Below the pieces are notes generated by a model, which saw only the letters and a list, made by a program, of their open reading frames with translations, ran no database searches and was not told where the DNA came from. A stretch of DNA of 64,000 nt from Microbulbifer yueqingensis (lineage in GTDB: Bacteria; Pseudomonadota; Gammaproteobacteria; Pseudomonadales; Cellvibrionaceae), in assembly GCF_900100355.1 (NCBI RefSeq), contig NZ_FNFH01000007.1, forward strand, positions 1 through 64,000, given 5' to 3'. Positions 50,542-59,609 of the stretch are shown piece by piece; positions within the stretch are counted from its first letter, which is position 1, and each line of letters opens with the position of its first letter. The position numbers were made by a program, and so were the translations under genes.

Positions 50542-51465
50542 TTAGCTCCGGTTACCCGCCGTTGCCCCGCGCCCGCCCTGTGCAAGCAGCCCGGTCACCG
50601 CGTCCGCCAGCAGCGGGGCCAGGTCAAACGCGCAGTGGGGGCTGGGGATACTGTTACTGGTGTAGAGCCTGCGGATGCCCGCGGCACGCAATCCCCGCTC
50701 GCAATCGCCGGCAAAGATGCCATGTACAGCGGCACACTCGACCTGTTCCAGCCCCGCCTGGCGGAGCGCACCGGCAGTCTCCATCACGGTGTGGCCACTG
50801 GAAATAATGTCGTCCACGATCAGCGCCCTGTGCCGCAGGTAGGGCGACAGGTCAGGCATGCGGACCGACACCTCGCGGTCGCCGGCGCGGAGTTTCTCTC
50901 CCACTACAAAGGGCAGGCCGGCCTTCCGCCCCAGGGCCCCGACCCACTGGCGGCTCTCGCTGTCCGGGCCGACCAGCAGCAGCGGCCCTGCCTGTTCCCG
51001 AACCCAGGAACTGAGGGTTTCGGTGGCGGACAATGCGAGCGCAGGGATGGAGTAGATCTCGCCGAGGCTGTGATACCGGTGCAGGTGGGGATCGACGGTT
51101 GCCAGCCAGTCGACTTCGGCGGATATCCGCCGGGCGAAGATGCGCGAACTCACGGCTTCTCCCGCGCGGAAGCGCTTGTCCTGGCGCATGTAGCTCAGGT
51201 AGGGCGCTACCAGGCCCACCGAGGTGGCGCCCAGCTCGCGCAGGGTCGCGGCAAGGAATACCAGGGCGAGGAAGCCCGGGTCCGGGTTGCAGAGGTTGGC
51301 GAGGACAACGCAATGCCGGTCTTGCGGGGCTGTTTGTACACGCAGGTAAGTTTCCCCGTCGGGGAAGCGACGCCTGACAAGCTCACCCCGCTCTGCACCC
51401 AGGGCTTTGCAGAGGGGCCCGGCCAGCGGTAAGCCATCCTCCAGCGCGAAGACCAGCGGCATCAT
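50542..51465 (-). CDS. PRPP-synthetase-like phosphoribosyl pyrophosphokinase
   Basis: This 307-residue protein is related to ribose-phosphate pyrophosphokinase. ANLCNPDPGFLALVFLAATLRELGA and VAPYLSYMRQDKRFRAGEAVSS are the ATP/ribose-phosphate parts. ALIVDDIISSGHTVMETAGAL is the PRPP-binding loop at about 210-230. It differs from housekeeping Prs in length and in the catalytic flexible loop, so it is probably a second, specialised copy. Its ATGA start overlaps the stop of the phosphorylase gene by four bases. It could make or use PRPP or ribose-1,5-bisphosphate from nucleotide breakdown. Confidence 0.88.
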   Translation of the reverse strand: MMPLVFALEDGLPLAGPLCKALGAERGELVRRRFPDGETYLRVQTAPQDRHCVVLANLCNPDPGFLALVFLAATLRELGATSVGLVAPYLSYMRQDKRFRAGEAVSSRIFARRISAEVDWLATVDPHLHRYHSLGEIYSIPALALSATETLSSWVREQAGPLLLVGPDSESRQWVGALGRKAGLPFVVGEKLRAGDREVSVRMPDLSPYLRHRALIVDDIISSGHTVMETAGALRQAGLEQVECAAVHGIFAGDCERGLRAAGIRRLYTSNSIPSPHCAFDLAPLLADAVTGLLAQGGRGATAGNRS

Positions 51466-52994
51466 TCCGGTGGCTCCCCCACGTAAAACAGCTTGTGGTT
51501 GCGACTGTAATATTCCTCGGCGTATGCCAGCTCACCGGGCGTGGTGGCAAAAAGGGTCGCCAGGGCCTGGCCCTGGCTGACTTCCTCGCCGACCTTCACA
51601 TGCAGCCGCAGTCCGGCTGCGGGAGAGGAGGGGGCCCCGGCGAGCTTTGCCAGTTGCGCCAGGCGCACGTTGTCCACAGCTGCCAGGACACCGGAGCGCC
51701 CGGCCTGCAGCACAGCCTGGTAGCGCGCGCCGGTCGGCTCGCGGAGCCCGCCCTGGGCAGCGCAGATTCGCTCGAACTGCCGGTTCGCCGCACCGGAAGT
51801 GAGCAGGTGCCGGGCCTGCTCCTGGCAGTGGGCGTCGCTTTCACCGCTGGCCATTGCCAGCAGGTGGGAAGCGAGCAGCACCGCGCGATCGGCCAGGTCT
51901 GCAGGCGCACCGGCCTGGTTGCGCAGCACCGTCAGCACATCGCGTGCTTCCTCTACCGGACCGATGCCGTAGCCGACCGGCTGCGTGCCGTCAGTGATTA
52001 CGCAGCGAAGCACCAGCTGCAGGTCCTCGGCGACGGCGGAAAACAGCCGGGCCAGTCGCTGGGCCTGGTTCTGGTCGCGCAGTTTGGCCGTGGGGCCAAC
52101 CGGCATATCGATCAGTACATGGGTGGAGCCGGCGGCCACTTTCTTGGACAGCACCGAGGCCACCAGCTGGCCCTCGCTGTCCAGGTTCAGCGCGCGCTCT
52201 ATGCGGATCAGGATGTCATCCGTGGGGCTCAGGCCGACCCGGCCACCGGCGGCGAGACAGGCGCCGGTCTCGTTAACCACCCGCTTCAGGGCCCGTAGGG
52301 AGAGGTCGACCCTGGTGAGGACGGACATGGTGTCAGCGGTCCCTGCGGGCGAGGTGATGGCATGGGAGGAGGTTTTGGGAATCAGCAGCCCGGCGGCGCT
52401 GGCAATGGAGATCACGATGGGGGTGGTGCGATTGCCGGGCAGGCCGCCGATACAGTGTTTGTCGAATACGCGCGGGTACTCCGGCCACTGCAGGCGATTG
52501 CCGCTCTTGACCATGGCATCGGTCAGGGCGCGGGTTTCCCGCCGGGTGACTCCCCCGGTAGCGCAGGTAGTCAGGAAAGCGGCAATCTCGATATCCGAAT
52601 ACAGGCGTCGGCTGATGTCGCCGATGATGCCATTGATTTCGTGTTCACTCAGCTCATAACCGTCGATTTTTCGGCGCAATGCGCTGAGCGAGTGGACCAG
52701 CGGTGCATGCCGGACCTCGACCTCGTCGCCGGGACTCAGGTTGAGAAACTCCCAGGCGCTGTCGGAGAAGCCAATCACGCCGCTTGGCAAGACACCCGCA
52801 CTGACAGTGTGCAGGGTGGCGATCAGGCTGCGGTCGGTGCTTTTCACCTGCAGGCGGGTATTTGCGGTAAATCCCTCCGCCCGGCAGATGGCGCAGTCCT
52901 CCCGCATGAACACGATGGCTTCCTCGTGGGTATCGATGCCCATCAGCCTGGCGCGCAGGCACTGGTCACATGGTATCTCGTGGATTGCTGTCAC
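51462..52994 (-). CDS. AMP/thymidine phosphorylase-family protein (archaeal type)
   Basis: This 510-residue member of the thymidine phosphorylase family carries the extra N-terminal domain of archaeal AMP phosphorylases. The signature TSSHAITSPAGTADTMSVLTRV is at about 255-276 and HCIGGLPGNRTTPIVISIASAAG at about 230-252. ALTDAMVKSGNRLQW and GYGIGPVEEARDVL are also conserved. It splits nucleoside monophosphates or nucleosides with phosphate. The start is taken at GTG 52994; the frame is open to 53099, so the exact start is uncertain. It is the first gene of a three-gene operon with PRPP-type and RNA hydrolase genes. Confidence 0.85.
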   Translation of the reverse strand: MTAIHEIPCDQCLRARLMGIDTHEEAIVFMREDCAICRAEGFTANTRLQVKSTDRSLIATLHTVSAGVLPSGVIGFSDSAWEFLNLSPGDEVEVRHAPLVHSLSALRRKIDGYELSEHEINGIIGDISRRLYSDIEIAAFLTTCATGGVTRRETRALTDAMVKSGNRLQWPEYPRVFDKHCIGGLPGNRTTPIVISIASAAGLLIPKTSSHAITSPAGTADTMSVLTRVDLSLRALKRVVNETGACLAAGGRVGLSPTDDILIRIERALNLDSEGQLVASVLSKKVAAGSTHVLIDMPVGPTAKLRDQNQAQRLARLFSAVAEDLQLVLRCVITDGTQPVGYGIGPVEEARDVLTVLRNQAGAPADLADRAVLLASHLLAMASGESDAHCQEQARHLLTSGAANRQFERICAAQGGLREPTGARYQAVLQAGRSGVLAAVDNVRLAQLAKLAGAPSSPAAGLRLHVKVGEEVSQGQALATLFATTPGELAYAEEYYSRNHKLFYVGEPPE

Positions 52995-53161
52995 TCCTTT
53001 CTTCCCGGCACGGCCGGAAGCGAGCGCCCGGCGGCTTCCTTTTCCATACTGTGCCCGTATGCTGGGACTTTCCTGTGCCCGGCACTTTAATTGTGGCACC
53101 GGGGCGCGAGTCTGGGGTTGTCGCGCATTTATCGAGTTTCCTGATCCAACGGATTTTCGTT

Positions 53162-54100
53162 ATGCAGAATATTCATAAAGTGATGTTCGTCAGTCACGCC
53201 ATCGAGGACGAGAATGACGGGCTCCAGCAGGCGGTGAGCCTTGCGCACACCAGTGGCGCGGAACTGCGTATCGTGGCCGTCTGCCCGGCCCTGCCGGAGG
53301 ATTTCGAGGACTACTCCGACGCATACGGGGAGGGGCTTACCGGGCGGGTGGAGTCCTCGCTGGATGCCGTCCGTAAAGAGCAGGGGCTCTCCGCTGAGGA
53401 TCTGCCGGCGTCAATCGAGGTGGAGTGCGGCAGCGCGCCCGCGAACCGCGTAATTCGCAGGGTGATGGAAGAAGACTTCGACATGGTGATCAAAAATGTC
53501 GAGGGCCGCAGCCGGCGCAAGGGCTTCAAGGCCATGGACATGGAGCTGCTGCGCAAGTGCCCCTGCCCGGTCTGGTTGTGCCGGCCACTCCACCATGGCC
53601 GCGACGACATTCGTGTACTGGTGGCCGTCGATCCCGAATGCGAGGAAGGGCACGCCTACGACTTGGCCATCCGCCTGTTGCGTCTTTCGCGGGCGCTGGC
53701 GGACTCCTGGGACGGTACCCTGCACATCGTCTCCTGCTGGGATTACGACGTCGATGCCTATTTGCGCCACAATTTTCCCCTCGACCTGCCGGATGAGGAA
53801 ATCGACCGGATCGTGGAACAGGCCGGCGCCAAGCACCGGGCGAAGCTGGATGTGCTGATCCGCGCGGCGGGCATCGGCGGCGCGATGGAGATTCACCATA
53901 CCATCGCCAACCCGGCGCGCTTTATCCCGCTGCTGGTAGAGGAAAAGGAGTTCGACCTGCTGGTAATGGGGACCGTGGCCCGCACTGGTATTCCGGGCTT
54001 TATCATGGGGAATACTGCGGAGAATATCCTGCAGAAACTGGGGTGTTCGCTACTGGCGCTGAAGCCGGCCAGTTTCGAGTCGCCGGTAAAGGCTGATTGA
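53162..54100 (+). CDS. Tandem universal stress protein
   Basis: This 312-residue protein has two UspA domains. The first begins HKVMFVSHAIEDENDGLQQAVSLAH. The second begins near residue 155 (IRVLVAVDPECEEGHAYDLAIRLL) and has the ATP-binding VMGTVARTGIPGFIMGNTAENIL near 280-300. It resembles UspE-type tandem proteins. It is transcribed away from the nucleotide phosphorylase operon, suggesting a shared stress or starvation response. The start is ATG 53162; upstream in-frame sequence belongs to the divergent gene's side. Confidence 0.93.
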   Translation: MQNIHKVMFVSHAIEDENDGLQQAVSLAHTSGAELRIVAVCPALPEDFEDYSDAYGEGLTGRVESSLDAVRKEQGLSAEDLPASIEVECGSAPANRVIRRVMEEDFDMVIKNVEGRSRRKGFKAMDMELLRKCPCPVWLCRPLHHGRDDIRVLVAVDPECEEGHAYDLAIRLLRLSRALADSWDGTLHIVSCWDYDVDAYLRHNFPLDLPDEEIDRIVEQAGAKHRAKLDVLIRAAGIGGAMEIHHTIANPARFIPLLVEEKEFDLLVMGTVARTGIPGFIMGNTAENILQKLGCSLLALKPASFESPVKAD

Positions 54101-54173
54101 GTCGCGGGCCGGGTCCAATCTGGTAAAGGCCCGGGGCGGCAGGGGCTGTCCGTAATGAACAGGGGGAGGAACA

Positions 54174-54194
54174 GGGCGGGCCCGGGGCCCGCCC
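54174..54194. other. GC-rich palindrome between convergent genes
   Basis: GGGCGGGCCC and GGGCCCGCCC form a hairpin 14 bases before the DUF885 stop region. There is no T-run, so it is at most a weak terminator for either strand. Confidence 0.4.
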
Positions 54195-54208
54195 GACAAT
54201 AGTGAAAT

Positions 54209-56110
54209 TTACTGCCCGGATTTCACCCCGGCAATCCATTCATCCACGAGCTGTTCCAGTACATCCAGCGGTACTGCGCCGTTGGCCAGTACCACATCGT
54301 GGAATTCGCGGACGTCGAACTTGTCTCCCAGTTCTTCTTTCGCCTTTTCCCTCAGCTCGACAATCTTCAGCATGCCGATCTTGTAGGCAGTCGCCTGGCC
54401 GGGCAGGACAATGTATCGCTCGATGGCCTTTACCTGGTCGCCCTTGGGGTTCGGGGTGTTCTTGCCCAGGTATTCGATGGCTTCCTCCCGGGTCCACTTC
54501 TTGCTGTGGATGCCGGTGTCGACCACCAGGCGCGCGGCGCGCCACAGTTCCATCGCCAGGCGACCGAAGTCGGAGTACGGGTCCTTGTACAGGCCGATCT
54601 CTTTGGGCACCAGCTCGGAGTAGAGGCCCCAGCCTTCGGTATAGGCAGTGTAACCGCCGAACTTGCGGAATTTCGGGATTCCTTCCAGCTCCTGGGCAAT
54701 CGACAGCTGCATGTGGTGACCGGGGATGCCCTCGTGATAGGCCAGCGCCTCCATCTGGTAGGTGGGCATGTCCTTCATGTTGTACAGGTTGGCGTAGTAG
54801 ATACCGGGGCGCGTGCCGTCCGGGGCGGGCCGCTGGTAAAACGCCTTGCCGGCGGATTTCTCACGGAAGGGCTCCACCGCCTTGACGGTCAGGTCCGCTT
54901 CCGGCTTGGTAATGAACAGTTCATCCAGCCGCCCCTTCATGTTGTCGATGATGGCGGTGGCTTCCTTCAGGTAGCGCTGCTTGCCCTCTTCGGTGTTGGG
55001 GTAGTAGAACTGCTCGTCGGTGCGCATGAATTCAAAGAACTCCTGCAGCGAGCCCTCGAAGCCTACTTTCTCCATGATTTCGCGCATTTCACCGTGAATG
55101 CGTTCCACCTCATCCAGTCCTTTCTGGTGGATCTCGTCTGCGCTCAGGTCGGTGGTGGTGTAGACGTTGAGGCGGTGGGCGTAGAAGTCGTCGCCATCCG
55201 GCAGCTTCCAGGCGCCGTCGTCGGTGGTGGCTTTCTTCTCCAGTTTGCCCAGGTAGGCGATCAGCTCCTCGTAGGCCGGCTCGACATCCTCAAGCATGGC
55301 CTTCCTGGCTTTTTCCACCAGTGACTTCTTCTGCTCGTCGCCGATGTCGAGCTTGTTCACCTTGCCCTTGAAGTCCGCCAGCAGGGTGCTGTCCTTGCCC
55401 TCGGTATAAGGTGCGCCGGTGATCAGGTTCTTGCCGTCACTGATCACGTAGGGGAAGACGAACTTGGGCGGAATGACGCCGGCCTCGGCGCGCTCCTTGA
55501 GATTGGCGATCAGCTGGTCGAAGTGCTTCGGCAGGGCACTGAGCCGGGAGATATAGGCTTCGGCGTCATCGACATTGTCGACCCGGTGCTGGTTGATCAG
55601 CAGGGACGCCACGCTGGTGTGCTCGGCATACATCTGGTTGACCGGGTAGGTATGCAGGCGCCACCTGTAATCCTCGATGCCCTCTTCCTTGTTACGGATG
55701 GCGAGCTTGAGGCTCAGCGCGGTGGCGTCATCCAGCTCGCTGGCGTCGATCTTCTTCAACTCCGCCAGCTGGCGCTTGATGATCTCGTGGGTTTCTTCCT
55801 CGAACTCCGGCGAAAGGTTGTTCCACTTGCCGTAGTCATCCTTGATACCGAGGAAAGTCTTGAATTCGGGGCTTCTGTCGAGAAGTTCCTGGAAGTGGCT
55901 TTCAAACAGGTCGTTCGCCCGCGCTATGGCCTCGGGATTGGCTGAACTTTCAGCGCCCGCCTGTTGGGAGGATTTTGCGCTGGTGTCGGCCGCACTACCG
56001 GCGACCACTTCCTTGTCCTGTTGCGGGGCCTTTGTTCCCTCGGCCCGCTCACAACCTGCCAGCACCAGGGTACCGATGGTGGCGGCAATCAGGGTCTTGT
56101 TGAACTTCAT
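54209..56110 (-). CDS. DUF885-family lipoprotein peptidase (copy 1)
   Basis: This 633-residue protein has a lipobox (LVLAGC, residues 15-20) and an acidic linker, so it is anchored in the envelope. The DUF885 zinc motif YHEGIPGHHMQLSIAQEL lies near residue 470, with AYTEGWGLYSELV about 30 residues later giving the Glu ligand. HExxxH-like spacing and length match the family. It probably degrades peptides outside the cytoplasm. A second DUF885 gene lies 3.5 kb on; the two share architecture but clearly differ in sequence. ATG 56110 is chosen over 56119 by the signal peptide. Confidence 0.9.
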   Translation of the reverse strand: MKFNKTLIAATIGTLVLAGCERAEGTKAPQQDKEVVAGSAADTSAKSSQQAGAESSANPEAIARANDLFESHFQELLDRSPEFKTFLGIKDDYGKWNNLSPEFEEETHEIIKRQLAELKKIDASELDDATALSLKLAIRNKEEGIEDYRWRLHTYPVNQMYAEHTSVASLLINQHRVDNVDDAEAYISRLSALPKHFDQLIANLKERAEAGVIPPKFVFPYVISDGKNLITGAPYTEGKDSTLLADFKGKVNKLDIGDEQKKSLVEKARKAMLEDVEPAYEELIAYLGKLEKKATTDDGAWKLPDGDDFYAHRLNVYTTTDLSADEIHQKGLDEVERIHGEMREIMEKVGFEGSLQEFFEFMRTDEQFYYPNTEEGKQRYLKEATAIIDNMKGRLDELFITKPEADLTVKAVEPFREKSAGKAFYQRPAPDGTRPGIYYANLYNMKDMPTYQMEALAYHEGIPGHHMQLSIAQELEGIPKFRKFGGYTAYTEGWGLYSELVPKEIGLYKDPYSDFGRLAMELWRAARLVVDTGIHSKKWTREEAIEYLGKNTPNPKGDQVKAIERYIVLPGQATAYKIGMLKIVELREKAKEELGDKFDVREFHDVVLANGAVPLDVLEQLVDEWIAGVKSGQ

Positions 56111-56190
56111 CTTTGTCATTCCCGTTTAATTGTTGAAATTATCGTGGGTTGGAGCGAAAAACTGGCTGATAGTTTCCGCGACGCGGACAG

Positions 56191-56219
56191 CAAAAAGCGG
56201 GCCCGGGGCCCGCTTTTGC
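56191..56219 (-). terminator. Intrinsic terminator of sodB
   Basis: On the - strand CAAAAGCGGGCC, loop, GGCCCGCTTTTTG. It lies 17 bases after the sodB stop and before the DUF885 gene. Confidence 0.8.
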
Positions 56220-56236
56220 GTCAGAGTTGGTGAGGA

Positions 56237-56818
56237 TCAGGAGAAATTCTTGTTCACGAATTCCCAGTTCACCAGCTTCCAGAAGCCCTCCATGTACTTC
56301 GGCCGTGCATTGCGGTAGTCGATGTAGTAGGCGTGCTCCCACACGTCACAGGTGAGCAGCGGGGTCTGGTCGGCCTCGGTCAGCGGGGTGCCCGCGTTGG
56401 AGGTGTTCACGATGGCTACTGAGCCGTCGCCTTTCTTGACCAGCCAGGTCCAGCCAGAACCGAAATTGTTCACTGCACTGTTGGTGAACTCTTCCTTGAA
56501 CTTGTCAAAGGAGCCGAATGCCTTGTTGATGGCCTCTGCCACGGCACCGCTGGGCTCGCCGCCGCCGTTCGGGCTCAGGCAGTTCCAGTAGAAAGTGTGG
56601 TTCCAGACCTGGGCTGCATTGTTGAACAGGCCACCGGAGGAGGACTTGATGACTTCTTCCAGGGATTTGTCGGCGTCCGGAGTGCCCTCCAGCAGGCCGT
56701 TCAGCTTGTCCACGTAGGTCTGGTGGTGCTTGCCGTAGTGATACTCCAGGGTCTCCTGGGAAATGTGGGGTTCCAGGGCGTCCTTCGCGTAGGGGAGTTC
56801 GGGCAGAACGTGAGCCAT
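56237..56818 (-). CDS. sodB: Iron superoxide dismutase
   Basis: This cytoplasmic enzyme turns superoxide into peroxide and oxygen. The 193 residues match Fe-[35 protein letters not shown] has the first two His ligands. [21 protein letters not shown] is the Fe-SOD type region. [32 protein letters not shown] holds the last Asp and His ligands. The metal is inferred as iron from family pattern. Confidence 0.96.
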   Translation of the reverse strand: MAHVLPELPYAKDALEPHISQETLEYHYGKHHQTYVDKLNGLLEGTPDADKSLEEVIKSSSGGLFNNAAQVWNHTFYWNCLSPNGGGEPSGAVAEAINKAFGSFDKFKEEFTNSAVNNFGSGWTWLVKKGDGSVAIVNTSNAGTPLTEADQTPLLTCDVWEHAYYIDYRNARPKYMEGFWKLVNWEFVNKNFS

Positions 56819-57079
56819 GATTTTTCCTTCCTTATGTCTCGGTTGTGAATGAAGGCATTCTACACAGGCCGGGTGATGGAATTAACCCGGCCTGTGGCTG
56901 ACTACAGCGTATGGGGGCGAATCGGCCCAAGACAAGTGGGTCAGCTAATCTTCTTGGTGAAACGATTACTTTTTCGTCAATTTTTGGTATAACTGCCGCT
57001 GAAATCGACCATGCACCAGCCGTTTGCCGGCCGGGTGTCCCTGTACACGAGCAACTGCAAGAATCGGGTATTCCTAACG

Positions 57080-57844
57080 ATGCAACGCAAAGAGCCGACC
57101 CTGGATGGCCGCGGTCCCGCCATAGACCCGCAGATGGACAACAAGCCGATCGGGGGTGCTCCCCGCAGCAGCACACCCGCCCCCGCCGCAGCCGACGAGG
57201 GCGGCTCCGGTGGTTCTTCGGTGCTGGCCGTGGTGGCCCTGATCCTCGCGCTGGCCGGAGTCGGCGGGGCGGGCTTCCTCTACACCCAGTGGCAGGATAC
57301 CCGGTCACAGCTGGTGAGTGCCGAGGAGCGTATCGTCGAACTCGAGAAGCGCTTCGAGATGTCGGACGAGGAGTCAACGGCGTCCGTCGAGGTCCTCAAC
57401 GCGAAGGCGAAGGAGAACGCCGCCGAGATCCGCAAGCTTTGGGGCGTCGCCTACGATACCAATCGCAAGAGCATCGCCGCCAACAAGGAAGCGGCTGCCG
57501 CCGCGGCCAAGGACGCCGCTGCAGCCAAGAAGCAGGCGGCCCAGCTGGCCGGCCAGGTCAGCGGCCTGAGCAAGAGCGTGAAGAAGATTGCCTCCGTGGA
57601 GTTCGCCCTGTCCGAGCTGCGTGAGAGCACCACTTCCAGCCAGCGTGATATGAAAGACAAGCTTGCCAGCCTGGAGCGTCAGCTCAACTCCGTGCGCAGC
57701 GACCTGGGAGGGCGCGTGAGCGCCAACGAGGAAGCCGTGGAGTCCATCGACGCCTACCGCCGCTCGGTGAACAAGGACCTGGTGCAGCTGCGCGATGCTA
57801 TCCGCAGCCTGCAGTCCGGTGGCAGCACCGCCGGTATCCAGTAA
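57080..57844 (+). CDS. Coiled-coil inner-membrane protein of unknown function
   Basis: This 254-residue protein starts at ATG 57080. It has a Pro/Ala-rich cytoplasmic N-terminus, one transmembrane helix at about residues 49-68 (VLAVVALILALAGVGGAGFLY) and a long predicted coiled coil from about 75 to the end. An Ala/Lys-rich middle part (EAAAAAAKDAAAAKKQAAQ) lies within it. It may tether or space envelope components. No family is recognised. A TATAAC -10 stands near 56988. Confidence 0.7.
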   Translation: MQRKEPTLDGRGPAIDPQMDNKPIGGAPRSSTPAPAAADEGGSGGSSVLAVVALILALAGVGGAGFLYTQWQDTRSQLVSAEERIVELEKRFEMSDEESTASVEVLNAKAKENAAEIRKLWGVAYDTNRKSIAANKEAAAAAAKDAAAAKKQAAQLAGQVSGLSKSVKKIASVEFALSELRESTTSSQRDMKDKLASLERQLNSVRSDLGGRVSANEEAVESIDAYRRSVNKDLVQLRDAIRSLQSGGSTAGIQ

Positions 57845-57996
57845 GCTTTTGCCTCCCCTGTGGTCCGGAACCCCTCCGGGCCACAACTTCCCGGCCTCAC
57901 TTCCCGGCCGACCTTCCGGTCGGGAAATTCCGCGCAATTCGTGTAAAATCGCCCGCCTCTAGACGTTAACCGCCAGACCGCACTACGGGAGCGCCA

Positions 57997-59505
57997 ATGA
58001 CCACTATCCGCCAGGACGACCTGATCGACAGCGTCGCCGATGCGCTGCAGTTTATTTCCTACTACCACCCGCAGGACTTTATCCAGGCCCTGAACCAGGC
58101 CTACGAGAAAGAGGCCAACCCGGCGGCGAAGGACGCCATGGCCCAGATCCTGATCAACTCGCGCATGTGCGCCCAGGGGCACCGCCCCATCTGCCAGGAC
58201 ACGGGCATCGTGACCGTAAAGCTGAAGGTGGGCATGAACGTGCAGTGGGATGCGGACATGAGCGTGACCGATATGGTCAATGAGGGTGTGCGCCGCGCTT
58301 ACCAGTTCTCTGACAACGTCTTGCGCGCTTCCATCCTCGAGGACCCGGACGGGGCCCGCAAGAACACCGGCGACAATACCCCGGCGGTGATCCATTACGA
58401 GATAGTTCCCGGTGACACCGTGGAGGTCTACGTGGCTGCCAAGGGCGGCGGCAGTGAGGCGAAGAGCAAGTTCGCCATGCTGAACCCGTCCGACTCTGTG
58501 GTCGACTGGGTGCTGGATATGGTGCCGAAGATGGGCGCCGGCTGGTGCCCGCCGGGCATGCTGGGCATCGGTGTCGGCGGTACCGCCGAGAAGGCCATGC
58601 TGCTGGCCAAGGAATCCCTGCTGGACCCGATCGATATCCAGGAGCTGCAGGAGCGCGGTGCCTCCAGCCGTGCCGAGGAGCTGCGCCTGGAGCTGTACGA
58701 CAAGGTGAACAAGCTGGGTATCGGTGCGCAGGGCCTGGGTGGCCTGACCACCGTACTGGATGTGAAGGTGAAGGACTACCCGACCCACGCAGCCAACAAA
58801 GCGGTGGCGATCATCCCGAACTGCGCCGCCACCCGCCACACGCACTTTACCCTGGACGGTTCCGGCCCCGCGCGGCAGACCCCGCCGAAGCTGGAAGACT
58901 GGCCGGAGATCACCCGCGAGGCCGGCGGCAACACCCGTCGCGTCAACCTGGACGAGGTGACCCGCGAGGATGTGTTGGGCTGGCAGCCGGGTGAGACCCT
59001 GCTGTTGAACGGCAAGATGCTGACCGGCCGGGATGCCGCGCACAAGAAGATGGTCGATATCCTGGCGAAGGGCGAATCCCTGCCGGTGGACCTGGCGGGC
59101 CGCTTCATCTACTACGTGGGCCCGGTGGACCCGGTGCGCGAGGAGGTGGTCGGACCCGCAGGTCCCACCACCGCCACCCGCATGGACAAGTTCACTCGCA
59201 CGATGCTGGAACAGACAGGCCTGCTGGGCATGATCGGCAAGGCCGAGCGCGGCCCGGCGGCCATCGAGGCCATCCGCGACAACAAGGCCGTCTACCTGAT
59301 GGCCGTCGGCGGTGCCGCCTACCTGGTGGCCCAGGCGATCAAGGACGCGAAAGTGGTGGCCTTCCCGGAGCTGGGCATGGAAGCCATCTACGAGTTCGAG
59401 GTGGAGGACATGCCGGTGACCGTGGCCGTGGACAGCCAGGGTGAGTCGGTGCACAACACCGGGCCCCTGGTCTGGAAGGCGAAGATCGAGGAAGGCGTGG
59501 TTTAA
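57997..59505 (+). CDS. fumA: Class I fumarate hydratase (iron-sulfur)
   Basis: This 502-residue enzyme hydrates fumarate to malate in the TCA cycle using a 4Fe-4S cluster. The N-terminal domain has RPICQDTGIVTVKLKVG with a cluster Cys. GWCPPGMLGIGVGGTAEKAMLLAKESLLD and PNCAATRHTHFTLDGSGP carry the other conserved Cys and substrate residues. The C-terminal swapping domain follows from about 330 (LLLNGKMLTGRDAAHKKM, YYVGPVDPVREEVVGPAGPTTATRMD). The start is ATG 57997. A strong bidirectional terminator follows. Confidence 0.95.
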   Translation: MTTIRQDDLIDSVADALQFISYYHPQDFIQALNQAYEKEANPAAKDAMAQILINSRMCAQGHRPICQDTGIVTVKLKVGMNVQWDADMSVTDMVNEGVRRAYQFSDNVLRASILEDPDGARKNTGDNTPAVIHYEIVPGDTVEVYVAAKGGGSEAKSKFAMLNPSDSVVDWVLDMVPKMGAGWCPPGMLGIGVGGTAEKAMLLAKESLLDPIDIQELQERGASSRAEELRLELYDKVNKLGIGAQGLGGLTTVLDVKVKDYPTHAANKAVAIIPNCAATRHTHFTLDGSGPARQTPPKLEDWPEITREAGGNTRRVNLDEVTREDVLGWQPGETLLLNGKMLTGRDAAHKKMVDILAKGESLPVDLAGRFIYYVGPVDPVREEVVGPAGPTTATRMDKFTRTMLEQTGLLGMIGKAERGPAAIEAIRDNKAVYLMAVGGAAYLVAQAIKDAKVVAFPELGMEAIYEFEVEDMPVTVAVDSQGESVHNTGPLVWKAKIEEGVV

Positions 59506-59520
59506 GCGCCGCTTCTTCCC

Positions 59521-59567
59521 CCCATAAAAAAAGCCGGGCCCCGCAGGAGCCCGGCTTTTTTTATGGG
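59521..59567. terminator. Strong bidirectional intrinsic terminator
   Basis: CCCATAAAAAAAGCCGGGC at 59521-59539 and its exact reverse complement at 59549-59567 give 19-base arms with A/T runs on both sides. It ends fumA on the + strand and the DUF885 gene on the - strand. Confidence 0.93.
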
Positions 59568-59609
59568 CGAGGTTCCCCCGCCCGTTGCCAGGCGGGAGTA
59601 GGACGCGGC

